From Streptomyces sp. NBC_01775 (GTDB lineage Bacteria; Actinomycetota; Actinomycetes; Streptomycetales; Streptomycetaceae), in NCBI RefSeq assembly GCF_035917675.1, contig NZ_CP109104.1, forward strand, positions 6,758,001 to 6,822,000: DNA of 64,000 nt, read 5' to 3'. Positions 1-10,079 of this stretch are shown here, piece after piece. The position numbers were made by a program, and so were the translations under genes. Under the pieces are notes generated by a model. It had not been told where the DNA came from and ran no database searches. It saw nothing but the letters and a program-made list of their open reading frames with translations. The number at the start of each line of letters is the position of its first letter. The stretch's first letter is position 1.

Positions 1-525
1 GGCGACGCGGGCGGAGAGTTCGGGGCTGTCTGAGGTGTCGCGGTCGCGCAGCATCGTCTCGATCCGGAGGAGCTGCTCGGTGATGTGGGCGAGCTGCTCG
101 GTGCCGGGCTGGGCGGCGAGCTGACGCTTCTTGCGGTCCAGATCGAGGAAGACGTTGACCTTCGTGCGCAGCACCCAGGGGTCGATGGGCTTGGCGAGGA
201 AGTCGGCGGCCCCCAGGGCGTAGCCGCGGTAGGCGTAGTCCGGGTCCAGGTCGGTGCCGGTCAGCAGGATGATGGGGACATCCTTGGTCTGGTCGAGACG
301 CTTGATGTTGCCCGCCGTCTCGAACCCGTCCATTCCGGGCATCAGGACATCGAGCAGTACGAGCGCGAAGTCCTGACGGAGCATCGCCTTCAGGGCCTCC
401 TCGCCCGAGCGCGCGGTCACCAGATGCTGGTCCAGAGGCCCCAGCACGGCTTGCAGGGCGACGAGGTTCTCCTGCATGTCGTCGACGATCAGAATGCTCG
501 ACCTGTCCGACGCCGGCGCGGTCAT
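1..525 (-). CDS. Response regulator with receiver domain (3' end beyond window)
   Basis: Reading the minus strand from the ATG at 525 gives 175 codons open to the window edge, so the C-terminus is missing. The start ILIVDDMQENLVAL, the phospho-acceptor motif LVLLDVLMPGMDGFE, the ILLTGTD switch region and the conserved lysine in DFLAKPIDP are those of a CheY-like receiver. A helical stretch rich in Glu and Leu follows from about residue 140, as in receivers that feed a coiled-coil output. Its ATG overlaps the stop of the upstream hybrid kinase by 4 bp (ATGA), so the two are translationally coupled and this protein probably receives phosphate from that kinase. The output domain cannot be seen. 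Confidence 0.9.
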   Translation of the reverse strand, partial: MTAPASDRSSILIVDDMQENLVALQAVLGPLDQHLVTARSGEEALKAMLRQDFALVLLDVLMPGMDGFETAGNIKRLDQTKDVPIILLTGTDLDPDYAYRGYALGAADFLAKPIDPWVLRTKVNVFLDLDRKKRQLAAQPGTEQLAHITEQLLRIETMLRDRDTSDSPELSARVA

Positions 526-3500
526 GGTGCCCCGCTCTCGCCGTTGCTGTTGTCGTCGGTGCCGCTGCCGTCATCGCCGCCGTCGGCACCCGTGCTGAGC
601 AGGTCGTACATGGCCTGCAACAGTTCATCGAGGTTCACCGGCTTGGAGATGTACGCGTCCGCGCCGCTCTCCAGCGCCTTCTCGCTGTCGCCGGACATCG
701 CCTTGGCGGTGAGCGCGATGACGGGCAGTTCCGCCAGCCGAGGCGTGTTCCGGATGCTCTGAATCGCCTCGTAGCCGTTCATCTCGGGCATCATGATGTC
801 CATCAGGACCAGCGCGACCTCGGGTGAACGGTCCAGGACCTCAAGACCTTCGCGGCCGTTCTCGGCGTATTTCACGGTGATCCCGACGCGGCTCAGCACG
901 TGCGTCAGGGCGAAGACGTTGCGGATGTCGTCGTCCACGATGAGCACGTTGCTGCCCGCCAGGACCTCACCCCGCGGTCCGCCGAGCCACTGCTTGAGCT
1001 GCGTCGTCTCGGGCCAGGCGCGCTCGTGTCCCTCGATCCGCTGGGGCGGCTCGGCAAGTGATGGCCTCTCGGGTGCGACCGTCTCGACCCGGGGGGCGGG
1101 GGAAGGCGGAGCCGCGGTGGGTTCGGTGGGCTCCGGCCCTTCGCCCTCCGGCAGCGCGGCGGGCGCAACCGGTTCGGGGGTGACGCCGGCCCCGCGCTCG
1201 TGGAGGTTCACGTCCGGCGTCGCCGTCGCGGGCACCGGCGTGGGGGAGGGGGCACTGCCGGGGTAGACCGACGGAATGAAGAGCGTGAACCGCGAGCCCA
1301 CGCCCTCCGTGCTCTCGACGTCGATACGGCCGCCGAGCAGTCCGGCGATCTCGCGGCTGATGGACAGCCCGAGGCCGGTGCCACCGTATCTGCGGCTGGT
1401 GGTGCCGTCGGACTGCTGGAACGCTTCGAAGATCGCCGAGAGCTTGTCCGGCGGGATACCGCTTCCGGTGTCCTTCACGGAGAAGGCGAGAACGGCTTCG
1501 GCCTCGCGCAGCGTCGGCTCGCGGAAGTCCGCGCCGGAGGCGCGCTCCACGCGCAGTTCCACACCGCCGGATTCGGTGAACTTCACGGCGTTGGACAGCA
1601 GGTTGCGCAGCACCTGCTGGATGCGCTGCTCGTCCGAGTGCAGCTCGCGCGGCACGTTCTCGCCCACCACGATCTCGAAGGTCAGCCCGCGGTCGGTGGT
1701 CATCGGCTCGAACGTCGCGTGGACGTAGTCCAGCAGCTTCGTCAGCGGCAGTTTCTTGGCCCGTACGTCCATCCTCCCGGCTTCGACCTTCGACAGGTCG
1801 AGGATGTCGTTGATGAGCTGAAGCAGGTCCGAACCGGAGCGGTAGATGGTGCTCGCGAAATCCACCTCCTGCTCGGAGAGCCGCCCGTCGGGGTTGTCCG
1901 CGAGCAGTCGCGCGAGTATCAGCAGCGAGTTCAGCGGGGTGCGCAACTCGTGCGACATGTTCGCCAGGAACTCCGACTTGTACCGCGACGACGTGGCCAG
2001 CAGCGCGGCCTTCTCCTCGAGTTCGGCGTTGGTCCGCTGTAGTTCGTCGGAGCGCTGGCGCAGTTCGGAGGTGAGCCGCTGGGACTCCGAGAGCAGCTCC
2101 TCCGTGCGGGCGTTGGCCAGGATCGTGTTGATCGAGACGCCGATGGTGTGTACGAACTGGTCGATGAACGTCAGATAGATCTCGTTGAACTTGCTGAACG
2201 AGGCGACCTCGATCACGCCGAGTGCCCGGTTCTCGAAGAGGATCGGCAGGATGAGGATGTGGGCCGCGGGCGCGGAGCCCAGTCCGGACTCCACCCTGAC
2301 GTAGTCGGGCGGGGCGTCGTCGATGAGGATGGACTTCTTCTCCGTGACCGCCTGGCGTATCAGCCCGCGCAGCGGGGAGTCGGGTCCGCCGGGGTCCTCG
2401 CGCCCGCTGGTGCCGTAGCCGGCGATGTACTCCAGCTCCTCGCCCGGCCCCTCTCCGGTGCCGACCAGGAAGAACGCCCCGGCCTGCGCGTTCACCAGCG
2501 GCGTCAGCTCCCGCAGGATCAAATCGGCGACCTCCACCAGATCGCGCTGGCCCTGCATCAGCCCGGCGATGCGGGTCAGGTTGGACTCCAGCCAGTCCTT
2601 GGTGCGGGTGGTCTCGCGCAGGTTGGCCACCATCACGTTGACGTTGTCCTTCAGCTCGGCGACCTCGCCGCGCGCGTCCACCTGGATCGAGCGGGACATG
2701 TCGCCCTGGGTGACGGCGCTGGCGACCTCGGCGATCGCCCGGACCTGCGTGGTGAGGTTCAGGGCGAGCTGATTGACGCTGGTTGTCAGCCCTTTCCAGG
2801 TGCCGAAGACGCCCTCGACGCGGGCCTGTCCGCCGAGCTGCCCCTCGCTGCCGACCTCACGCGCGACGCGGGTGACCTCCGAGGAGAAGGAGGAGAGGGT
2901 GTCGACCATGGTGTTGAGGGTGGTCTTCAGCTCCAGGAATTCGCCGCGTGCGTCGACGTCGATCTTCTTGGAGAGGTCTCCGTTGGCCACGGCGGTGGCG
3001 ACCTGGGCGATGTTGCGGACCTGCGAAGTGAGGTTCGACGTCATGAAGTTCACGTTGTCGGTGAGGTCCTTCCACAGGCCGGACACCCCGTGGACCTCGG
3101 CCCGGCCGCCGAGGTTGCCCTCGGTGCCGACCTCGCGGGCGACGCGGGTGACCTCGGCGGAGAAGGCGCGCAGCTGGCGGACCATGGTGTTGACGGTGTC
3201 CTTCAGTTCGAGGATCTCGCCGCGTGCGTCGACGTCGATCTTCTTGGAGAGGTCTCCGTTGGCCACGGCCGTGGTCACATGGGCGATGCTGCGGACCTGC
3301 GATGTCAGGTTCAGCGCCATGGAGTTGACGCTGTCGGTGAGGTCCTTCCACACCCCCGACACGTCCCGGACCTGTGCCTGTCCGCCGAGGTTGCCCTCGG
3401 TGCCGACCTCGCGGGCGACGCGGGTGACCTCGTCGGCGAAGCCCGAGAGCTGGTCCACCATCGTGTTGAGGGTCGTCTTCAGCTGGAGGATCTCGCCTTT

Positions 3501-4727
3501 CGCGTCGACGGTGATCTTCTGGCTGAGGTCGCCCCCGGCGACCGCGGTGGCGACCTGGGCGATGCTGCGGACCTGTGACGTCAGGTTGGAGGCCATGAGG
3601 TTGACGTTGTCGGTCAGGTCCCGCCAGACGCCGGACACGCCTCGCACCTGTGCTTGTCCGCCGAGGTTGCCTTCGGTGCCGACCTCGCGGGCGACGCGGG
3701 TGACCTCGTCGGCGAACGCGGAGAGCTGGTCCACCGTCGTGTTGACCGTGCTCATCAGCTGGAGGATCTCGCCTTTCGCGTCGACGGTGATCTTCTGGCT
3801 GAGATCGCCCTGGGCGACGGCCGTGGAGACCTGGGCGATGTTGCGGACCTGCGAGGTCAGGTTGGAGGCCATGAGGTTGACGTTGTCGGTCAGGTCCCGC
3901 CACACGCCCGACAGCCCTCGCACTTCGGCCTGTCCGCCGAGGTTGCCCTCGGTGCCGACCTCCTGGGTGACGCGGGTGACCTCGTCGGCGAACGCGGAGA
4001 GCTGGTCGACCATCGTGTTCACGGTGAGCTTCAGCTCGAGCAGCTCACCGGAGGTCTCCACCATGACCTTCTGGGTCAGGTCTCCGTTGGCGACCGCGGT
4101 CGTCACCCCCGCGATGTCACGCACCTGAGCGGTGAGCCGCTCCGCCATGGTGTTGATGGCTTCGGTCACCCGCTGCCAGTCGCCGGACAGCTCCCCCACG
4201 TCCGCTCGTCCGCCGAGGTTGCCCTCGGTGCCGACCTCCCGGGCGACGCGCGTGACCTCTCCGGTGAACATGGAGAGCTGGCCCACGAGACGGCTCAGTC
4301 CCCTGTCCAGGCGTCCGAGGTCGCCTTGGGGCCGCTGCTGGGGCCCGGCTCCCTCCACGTGCTGGGTCAAGTCCCCGTCGGCAACCGATTCCAGCACGTG
4401 GGTCGCCCTGGTCACCGGGGTCGCGAGAGCCTCGATCAGCTGGTTCGTCTCATCGACGCTGGTGGACCAGGTGCCCTGGCCCGGGCTGGCCGAGACCCGC
4501 TCGTCCAGCCGCCCGTTCTTGGCCACCTCGCGGCGGACCCGCTTCAGCTCGGCGGCCAGATGTTCGTTACGGGCGGCTATCTGGTTGAACATTCCAGCGA
4601 TCTCACCGAGTACGCCCGGGCTCTCGGCCCCCGCGCGCGCCGAGAAATCCCCGTCGCTCAGCGACCGCATCGCTCCGAGCAGCGGACGGAGATCCCGCTC
4701 GCGCACAGACTCGCCCTGAGCATCCAT
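522..4727 (-). CDS. Soluble multi-HAMP hybrid histidine kinase
   Basis: A 1401-residue hybrid sensor kinase with no transmembrane segment. The first ~720 residues hold about eight HAMP units of roughly 92 residues, recognisable by motifs such as [18 protein letters not shown] and [17 protein letters not shown]. They are followed by a GAF-like domain (~740-890), a coiled coil, HisKA with the phospho-histidine at H926 ([10 protein letters not shown]), HATPase_c ([17 protein letters not shown]), a Pro/Ala linker and a C-terminal receiver with the acceptor at D1310 ([13 protein letters not shown]). Poly-HAMP kinases resemble the fungal Nik1 group-III family, which senses osmotic stress; the signal here is unknown. 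The repeats are also visible as ~276-bp DNA repeats. The gene overlaps the downstream response regulator by 4 bp and is divergent from the SpoIIE phosphatase. Confidence 0.95.
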   Translation of the reverse strand: MDAQGESVRERDLRPLLGAMRSLSDGDFSARAGAESPGVLGEIAGMFNQIAARNEHLAAELKRVRREVAKNGRLDERVSASPGQGTWSTSVDETNQLIEALATPVTRATHVLESVADGDLTQHVEGAGPQQRPQGDLGRLDRGLSRLVGQLSMFTGEVTRVAREVGTEGNLGGRADVGELSGDWQRVTEAINTMAERLTAQVRDIAGVTTAVANGDLTQKVMVETSGELLELKLTVNTMVDQLSAFADEVTRVTQEVGTEGNLGGQAEVRGLSGVWRDLTDNVNLMASNLTSQVRNIAQVSTAVAQGDLSQKITVDAKGEILQLMSTVNTTVDQLSAFADEVTRVAREVGTEGNLGGQAQVRGVSGVWRDLTDNVNLMASNLTSQVRSIAQVATAVAGGDLSQKITVDAKGEILQLKTTLNTMVDQLSGFADEVTRVAREVGTEGNLGGQAQVRDVSGVWKDLTDSVNSMALNLTSQVRSIAHVTTAVANGDLSKKIDVDARGEILELKDTVNTMVRQLRAFSAEVTRVAREVGTEGNLGGRAEVHGVSGLWKDLTDNVNFMTSNLTSQVRNIAQVATAVANGDLSKKIDVDARGEFLELKTTLNTMVDTLSSFSSEVTRVAREVGSEGQLGGQARVEGVFGTWKGLTTSVNQLALNLTTQVRAIAEVASAVTQGDMSRSIQVDARGEVAELKDNVNVMVANLRETTRTKDWLESNLTRIAGLMQGQRDLVEVADLILRELTPLVNAQAGAFFLVGTGEGPGEELEYIAGYGTSGREDPGGPDSPLRGLIRQAVTEKKSILIDDAPPDYVRVESGLGSAPAAHILILPILFENRALGVIEVASFSKFNEIYLTFIDQFVHTIGVSINTILANARTEELLSESQRLTSELRQRSDELQRTNAELEEKAALLATSSRYKSEFLANMSHELRTPLNSLLILARLLADNPDGRLSEQEVDFASTIYRSGSDLLQLINDILDLSKVEAGRMDVRAKKLPLTKLLDYVHATFEPMTTDRGLTFEIVVGENVPRELHSDEQRIQQVLRNLLSNAVKFTESGGVELRVERASGADFREPTLREAEAVLAFSVKDTGSGIPPDKLSAIFEAFQQSDGTTSRRYGGTGLGLSISREIAGLLGGRIDVESTEGVGSRFTLFIPSVYPGSAPSPTPVPATATPDVNLHERGAGVTPEPVAPAALPEGEGPEPTEPTAAPPSPAPRVETVAPERPSLAEPPQRIEGHERAWPETTQLKQWLGGPRGEVLAGSNVLIVDDDIRNVFALTHVLSRVGITVKYAENGREGLEVLDRSPEVALVLMDIMMPEMNGYEAIQSIRNTPRLAELPVIALTAKAMSGDSEKALESGADAYISKPVNLDELLQAMYDLLSTGADGGDDGSGTDDNSNGESGAP

Positions 4728-4763
4728 GGCATCCCATCCTCGGCATCCTGGATGTACACATTT

Positions 4764-4793
4764 ATCCTAATATAAAAGGTGTAGCGCTGGTCA
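4764..4793 (-). promoter_or_regulatory. Candidate promoter of the hybrid kinase
   Basis: The 85-bp divergent gap (4728-4812) contains an unusually AT-rich stretch. On the minus strand a TAGGAT -10 hexamer (4764-4769) lies 18 bp downstream of TGACCA (4788-4793), a fair match to a Streptomyces vegetative promoter. It would give a leader of about 30 nt before the ATG at 4727. The plus-strand promoter of the SpoIIE gene must lie in the same gap but is not evident. Confidence 0.4.
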
Positions 4794-4812
4794 TTCGAAT
4801 CAGGAGCGGCTT

Positions 4813-6744
4813 GTGCGACTGCCGTCCGTCGGCCTGAGCGATCCCGTGTCGCGGAGGGCCCTCCCCCCGAGCCAGCTCGCGCCCTCCGCGGCGCGTGCCC
4901 TCCTACGCACGGAGATCGAGAAGCACGGCCGCTCCAGCACGACGCCGGGGCGGCTGATCCAGCGCCTGAGCGAGGACGCGGTGCTCCTCGTCAGCGAACT
5001 GGTCACCAACGCGCTCGTGCACGCCGGAACCCGGATCGAGGTCGCCTGCGACGTGGAGACGACGCAGCCGAGACCCCCGCGGGGCGCTGCCTCACGCGAC
5101 GGTGGGGCAACGCGGGACGGCGGGGCGACGCGGGACGGCGGGGTGACCGAGGGTGAGGTGGCTGAGGGCGGTGCGGCCGGGGAGGGGGTGGCCGAAGGCG
5201 GCCCGGTGGAGATCGTCGCCGTCCTGGTCGAGGTGGCCGACGCGCAGCCCACCGGCCGGGTGAGCGGCGACTCGTCCGGCCGCCGCCCCGGCGGGCGGGG
5301 TCTCGGCCTCCAGCTGGTCGGATCGCTGGCCGAGTCCTGGGGCGTGACCTACCGGCGTACCGAGAAGGTCGTCTGGTTCCGCATCGCCGTCTCCGAGATG
5401 GTGCCCAGGCCCTCGGGCTCGCTCACCGAGAGCATGCACCGCGAGCTGGACGCCGCGGAGATCCACCCCGCCTCCGGGCAGGCGGCCCGGCGCCGCACGG
5501 CCGAGTGGACCGACCACGGCGGCGCCTTCCTGGCCGAGGCCAGCGAGCTGCTCGCCGGGCAGCTGGATGAGGACATGGTCGCGGCGCTCGCCGGCCAGCT
5601 GCTGGTGCCGCGGCTGGCCGACTGGTGCGCGGTCTGGCTGACCACGGAGCTCGGCGGGATGCGACTGTCCCGCGTCTGGCACTCCGACGAGCGGGAGGTC
5701 GACGCGCTGCGCTCGGCCCTCGAACCGGATCCGCCGCCCGCGGGCCTGCGCACCGTCGGCATCCCCTGGCCCTGGCCCTGGCCCGGGAACGCCGAAGAGC
5801 CCCAGGGAGGCGGTTCGGCGCTGGCCTTCTCCCTGGTCGCGGGCGGCACCTGTCTGGGCTCGCTGGTGATCGGCAGATCCGGCCCGACGGAGATGACGGG
5901 CTCCGTCGCCCGGACGGCGGAGGACGTCGCGCGCCGGGTGGCTCAGGCGATCGTCACGGCCCGCCAGTACACCCGTCAGACCAGCATCAGCAGCGCGCTC
6001 CAGCGCAAGCAGCTGCCGCTCTCGCTCGCCAACCTTCCGGGCGTGGAGACGGCGATCGTCTACGAGCCGCACGCCATGGGCCAGACCGTCGGCGGCGACT
6101 TCTACGACCTCTTCCCCCTGGGCCACGGCCGCTGGTCCTTCCTGCTCGGTGACGTCCAGGGCAAGGACCCCGAGGCGATGTCCGTCACGGGGCTCACCCG
6201 CCACCTGGTGCGGCTGCTCGCCCGGGAGGGCCACGGTGTCGAATCCGTGCTCGGCAAGCTGAACGCCGCCATGGCCGAGGAGGCCGCCGAGGCCGTGGCC
6301 GTGGGCGGCGAGAGCGCCCAGCCGCGCTTCTTGACCCTTGTCTATGGAGAGCTGGAGCCCGAGGAGCGCTCGGGCGGAGCGCATTGCACCGTTGCCAGCG
6401 CCGGACATCCGCCTCCGCTGAAGCTGTCCACCACCGGCGCGGTGGCGCCGGTGGTGGAGCCGCAGATGCTGCTCGGCATCGACGAGGCCACCGAATTCGC
6501 GGCCTACACCTTCGATCTGGAGCCGGGCCAGTCGCTGCTGACGGTGACCGACGGGGTGACCGAACGCCGCAACGGAGACAGGCTGTTGGACGACGACGAC
6601 GGCCTGGCGGAGATCCTCGCCGGCTGCGTCGGCATGGGCGCCACGGCAGTCGCGGAACGGGTACGCCAGGCCACGCACGACTTCGGCCCGGAGCCGACCG
6701 AGGACGACCTGGCGATTCTCGTACTGCACGCGGTGGCCGGCTGA
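4813..6744 (+). CDS. SpoIIE-type PP2C phosphatase with N-terminal HATPase domain
   Basis: 643 residues starting at GTG 4813, chosen because AGGAG lies 6 nt upstream. The N-terminal ~180 residues form an anti-sigma-like ATPase: N-box SELVTNALVHAG at residues 61-72 and a G-box near GGRGLGLQLVGSLAESW. The ATPase is interrupted by a low-complexity Gly/Asp/Thr insert at about residues 95-130 built on a repeated RDGGAT unit. A GAF-like middle (~200-380) leads to a SpoIIE phosphatase domain with GGDFYDLF near residue 427, LLGDVQGKDPEAM, and a metal-binding DDLAIL near the end. Proteins with this architecture usually act in partner-switching cascades on anti-anti-sigma factors. It is divergent from the hybrid kinase, which suggests a common stress pathway, but no target is in the window. 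The canonical GDVCGKG motif is altered to GDVQGKD. Confidence 0.93.
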   Translation: MRLPSVGLSDPVSRRALPPSQLAPSAARALLRTEIEKHGRSSTTPGRLIQRLSEDAVLLVSELVTNALVHAGTRIEVACDVETTQPRPPRGAASRDGGATRDGGATRDGGVTEGEVAEGGAAGEGVAEGGPVEIVAVLVEVADAQPTGRVSGDSSGRRPGGRGLGLQLVGSLAESWGVTYRRTEKVVWFRIAVSEMVPRPSGSLTESMHRELDAAEIHPASGQAARRRTAEWTDHGGAFLAEASELLAGQLDEDMVAALAGQLLVPRLADWCAVWLTTELGGMRLSRVWHSDEREVDALRSALEPDPPPAGLRTVGIPWPWPWPGNAEEPQGGGSALAFSLVAGGTCLGSLVIGRSGPTEMTGSVARTAEDVARRVAQAIVTARQYTRQTSISSALQRKQLPLSLANLPGVETAIVYEPHAMGQTVGGDFYDLFPLGHGRWSFLLGDVQGKDPEAMSVTGLTRHLVRLLAREGHGVESVLGKLNAAMAEEAAEAVAVGGESAQPRFLTLVYGELEPEERSGGAHCTVASAGHPPPLKLSTTGAVAPVVEPQMLLGIDEATEFAAYTFDLEPGQSLLTVTDGVTERRNGDRLLDDDDGLAEILAGCVGMGATAVAERVRQATHDFGPEPTEDDLAILVLHAVAG

Positions 6745-7038
6745 TCAGGCTTCCGTTTCACCGGGTGCGTCATCCGGCCTGTCCGCGCTCAGCGGATCGC
6801 TCCAGCTGCGCATGTGCCGGTCGACGCTTTCCCGCACTCGCTGTCGCAGCTGCTCATGCTCAGGCAGGCCAGGGTCCATCCCTTCCGCCTCGAAGACGGC
6901 ATCGGTGAAGCTGTCCGCGTCGGCGGGCGGTGCCTCCCGCAGGCGGCGTTGCTCCTGCGGCGGGAGACAAAAACCGAGGTCGACGCAGAGTTCGTAGAGG
7001 AGCCGCTGAACGTCGGCTTCCGGGTCGCGGTGGGCCAT
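6745..7038 (-). CDS. Small acidic conserved hypothetical protein
   Basis: A 97-residue protein if started at the ATG at 7038 (MAHRDPEADVQRLLYELCVD); an in-frame start 18 nt upstream is possible. Its stop abuts the stop of the convergent SpoIIE gene with no gap. It is rich in Glu, Asp and Arg, has no membrane segment, and keeps strong G/C bias at third codon positions. I recall similar short proteins in Streptomyces, but no function can be assigned. Confidence 0.6.
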   Translation of the reverse strand: MAHRDPEADVQRLLYELCVDLGFCLPPQEQRRLREAPPADADSFTDAVFEAEGMDPGLPEHEQLRQRVRESVDRHMRSWSDPLSADRPDDAPGETEA

Positions 7039-7227
7039 GAACACAGCATGGCCCACCGCACGCCCGGCCGGTTCGTCACCGACTCGGCGAATGGTTGTGC
7101 AGAGGTTCAGCAGCGACGTCAGAGTGCGTGGCGCCTGCCGTATTCATGACCCGGCGTCCGGGAATATCGACGGCCCTTGGCGGAAGCGCTGACTCTTTCT
7201 TCCTCGTCTCGTGCAAGCCCTTGATTC

Positions 7228-8076
<849 letters not shown>

Positions 8077-8077
8077 G

Positions 8078-8314
8078 TCACACGCTCCGGAAGCCGCGCG
8101 CGCTCGGTGCGGCCGGCGCGTGCTTGTGGCGCACATGTGCGCCGAAGAGCGCTTCGAGGTCGGCGCGTGGTTTCGGGTCACCCGCCGCGCGGTTGATCTG
8201 CGCGTGGTACCAGTCGCAGGCCTCGCAGGCCTCGCAGGCCTCGCAGTCCTCGCAGGCCGCCCGCCGCGCGGGGCCCGGCTCCTCCCTGTCGGGGACGTCC
8301 AGTCGTCGCTCCAT
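8078..8314 (-). CDS. Small Cys-rich protein with CEAC repeats
   Basis: 78 residues beginning MERRLDVPD. Residues ~20-34 carry four closely spaced Cys pairs in a CEDCEACEACEAC pattern, encoded by a 9-bp DNA tandem repeat at about 8215-8258. The remainder (DWYHAQINRAAGDPKPRADL) is helical and ends in a basic tail. Short proteins of this kind recur next to XRE/DUF397 modules in Streptomyces. A metal-binding or protein-binding role is possible but not shown. It is divergent from the decayed XRE regulator and 1 bp upstream of the next small gene. Confidence 0.6.
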   Translation of the reverse strand: MERRLDVPDREEPGPARRAACEDCEACEACEACDWYHAQINRAAGDPKPRADLEALFGAHVRHKHAPAAPSARGFRSV

Positions 8315-8462
8315 CGTTCCCGCCTGTCGCTGTCGCCAGTTACTTGTGACTCACTGTGGTCAGAACAACACGGACGGCGCTACAAGGACGCGCTATGCGC
8401 GGAATTGCTCATGGGTGCGTCAGCAAGTTGCGCGCGAGCGGGGCTAGTTAGGGCAGGTCAGC

Positions 8463-8975
8463 GTGGTGGAAAAGCGCAAGCAGCCAGCAGGAATGAGTAT
8501 CCCGCCGAGCCTCGGTGAGGACGTCCGGCGAGTGAGACAGGCCCGCCGCATCTCCCAGACGGCGTTCGCCTCCGCCACCGGCTACACGCAGAGCTATGTG
8601 AGCCGTGTGGAGTCGGGGGAGTGCCGCGGGCATCTGTGGTCCTGCACGAGGCATGCCTACGGGTGCAAGTCGGCTCGGCCCCGGTGATGGTGGGACAACT
8701 CGCCCACATTGTCCGGGAGATGAGGCGACACCCGCGGCTAACGGTCCAAGTGCTTCCCTACAGCGAAGCGGAGGTGGCGATCAGTACCCCTTTTGCCATC
8801 TCGGAGATTCCGGATAGCGCACCGCGTGTGTATGTGGAGGGTCCGCAGGCCGGGCAGACGTACGACACGCAGGACGCCGTTGCTGATGCTGTGGAGATCT
8901 TTGATCGCTTGCGCGCCTGTGCGCTGAGCCCAGATAATTCCGTCGCATGCATCGAAAGCGTGAAGGAAGATCATG
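8463..8975 (+). pseudogene. Decayed XRE-family regulator (HTH + DUF5753)
   Basis: The GTG at 8463 opens a frame with a clear N-terminal XRE helix-turn-helix (LGEDVRRVRQARRISQTAFA, then GYTQSYVSRVESGE). After about 55 residues it runs out of frame. From about 8621, in a different frame, come the signatures of the C-terminal DUF5753 domain: VVLHEACLRVQVG, VMVGQLAHIVREM, TVQVLPYSEAEV and VYVEGPQAGQTYD. About 130-150 residues that normally connect the two are missing, so an internal deletion with frameshift has inactivated the gene. Intact relatives (WhiJ-like regulators) are ~280 residues and sit directly upstream of a DUF397 gene, as here. Confidence 0.8.
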
Positions 8976-9170
8976 AACGAAGCGCAGTGGGTCAAGTCCA
9001 GCTACAGCGACGGGCAAGGCGGCAACTGCGTCGAGTGGGCCCCGGATCTCATGCGCGAAAGCGGGGCCGTTCCGGTGCGGGACAGTAAGGACATCGGCCG
9101 GGCGCCGGTCGTGTTCTCGCGGGCCGCGTGGGCGGCCTTCGTGGGCGGCGTGAAGAGCGCCGCTTGCTGA
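8973..9170 (+). CDS. DUF397 domain protein
   Basis: 65 residues starting MNEAQWVKSSYSDGQGGNCV, followed by EWAPDLMRESGAVPVRDSKD and a C-terminal SRAAWAAFVGGVKS. This is the standard DUF397 pattern (WxKSSYSxxxGGNCVE, VRDSKD, W..F). Such proteins are encoded beside XRE/DUF5753 regulators and are thought to modulate them in development and antibiotic control. Here the cognate regulator is decayed, so this small protein is either orphaned or works with a paralogous regulator elsewhere. Its ATG overlaps the end of the regulator relic. Confidence 0.92.
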   Translation: MNEAQWVKSSYSDGQGGNCVEWAPDLMRESGAVPVRDSKDIGRAPVVFSRAAWAAFVGGVKSAAC

Positions 9171-9180
9171 TCCGGGTGGC

Positions 9181-9253
9181 CCCGCCTGCCGCTGGTCATC
9201 AGGCGGGCGGCTGAGGACCAGCACCTGTGGCCCGGTGCGGAGCACCGGGCCAC
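9181..9253. terminator. Two hairpins between convergent genes
   Basis: CCCGCCTG/CAGGCGGG (9181-9207), followed by a perfect 12-bp stem GTGGCCCGGTGC with a 3-nt loop (9227-9253). They lie between the stop of the DUF397 gene and the stop of the convergent lectin gene and can serve both directions. There is no U-tract, as is usual in Streptomyces. Confidence 0.75.
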
Positions 9254-9280
9254 GAGTGTGAGGGTCAGGAGCCGTCAGGC

Positions 9281-9820
9281 TCAGACCAGGCGGAACTTCT
9301 GGTTGGCGCCGCCGTTCCAGTGGTACTGGATGACCCGCGCCCGGTCGGCGTGGCTGGCGCCTTCCACGTCGAAGTACTTGTTCGCGAAGGTCTTGATGGC
9401 TACCTGGCCGTGGCCCACGCCCACGATGCGGAACTTCTGGTTGGCGCCGTTGTGGCAGCGGTACTGGATGATCCGTGCGTGGTCGGAGTGGCTGGCGCCC
9501 TCCACGTCCAGGCACTTGCCTGCGAAGGTCCGGATCTCGTACGTGCCGCCGCCGGAGTGCCGCAGCTCGAACCGCTGGTTGCGGCCCCCGGTGCAGTGGT
9601 ACTGAATGATCCGCGCCCGGTCGGCGTGGCTGGCGCCCTCTACGTCAAGACACTTGTTGGCGAAGGTCTTGATCTGCACCACCCTGTTGTGCGCGGCGGT
9701 GGGCGCCTTGGCTGCCGGTGCTTCGGCGGCCTGCGCTCCGGCGGACACCCCGCCCGCGACGGCTGCAGCGGTGACGGCGGCGACGGAGAGACAACGCAGA
9801 GCTGTTGAACGAACCCGCAT
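9281..9820 (-). CDS. Secreted ricin-type beta-trefoil lectin
   Basis: 179 residues from the ATG at 9820 (AGAGGGG upstream). A Sec signal peptide (MRVRSTALRCLSVAAVTAAA, cleaved near AGAQAAEA) is followed by a short Ala/Pro linker and three ~45-residue trefoil subdomains that also show as DNA repeats. Each has the pattern KTFAN/GK(C/Y)(L/F)DVEGASH(A/S)D and ends in NQ(R/K)F, a QxF variant of the QxW motif. Repeats 1 and 2 keep the Cys pair (KCLDVEG, QYHC or QYRC). Repeat 3 has lost both (KYFDVEG, QYHW). There is no attached catalytic domain, so it is likely a stand-alone extracellular sugar-binding protein. Confidence 0.88.
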   Translation of the reverse strand: MRVRSTALRCLSVAAVTAAAVAGGVSAGAQAAEAPAAKAPTAAHNRVVQIKTFANKCLDVEGASHADRARIIQYHCTGGRNQRFELRHSGGGTYEIRTFAGKCLDVEGASHSDHARIIQYRCHNGANQKFRIVGVGHGQVAIKTFANKYFDVEGASHADRARVIQYHWNGGANQKFRLV

Positions 9821-10042
9821 GTGGACCCCTCTTGTATGGAGCACCTTGGTGAGTGCTGCCTGCGAGAGAGAGAATGGCTCACCGATGGTCACCAGAAACA
9901 CCGATATGCCCGCATTCACCCGTCAGGGTGCCTGATGGCCGATAAACGTGTGACTCTTCAGAGGCTCTGCTGACGTAACCGCACAATTCGGAAGGCCAGT
10001 TCGTGAGCCCTTGGGCGCGTCCGCTCGCCCGCCGACAGGGCT

Positions 10043-10071
10043 TGACTTAACGTCCGGTTTAAGTTCGATGC
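10043..10071 (+). promoter_or_regulatory. Candidate promoter with embedded inverted repeat
   Basis: TTGACT at 10043-10048 could be a -35 element. It overlaps the inverted repeat ACTTAA-N8-TTAAGT (10045-10064), a shape typical of TetR-family operators. A weak -10 (CGATGC) would follow at a 17-bp spacing, placing the transcription start at or next to the ATG at 10080. No regulator gene adjoins, so the protein that would bind is unknown. Confidence 0.4.
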
Positions 10072-10079
10072 TCTGCCGC

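Noticed and set aside
2640..4420. Regularly repeated DNA that might be read as a CRISPR-like or satellite array
   Set aside because: The ~276-bp period equals the 92-residue HAMP repeat of the kinase, and the divergence is mostly at third positions.
2148..4775. Long open frames on the plus strand antisense to the hybrid kinase (up to ~475 codons)
   Set aside because: They follow from the GC-rich third positions and the repeated HAMP units of the kinase. The translations are low-complexity repeats with no domain.
5092..6729. 545-codon antisense frame over the SpoIIE gene
   Set aside because: Mirror of a strongly coding gene, with no motif and wrong codon bias.
9281..9820. Ricin-like toxin
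   Set aside because: Only the beta-trefoil sugar-binding domain is present; there is no N-glycosidase or other toxic domain.
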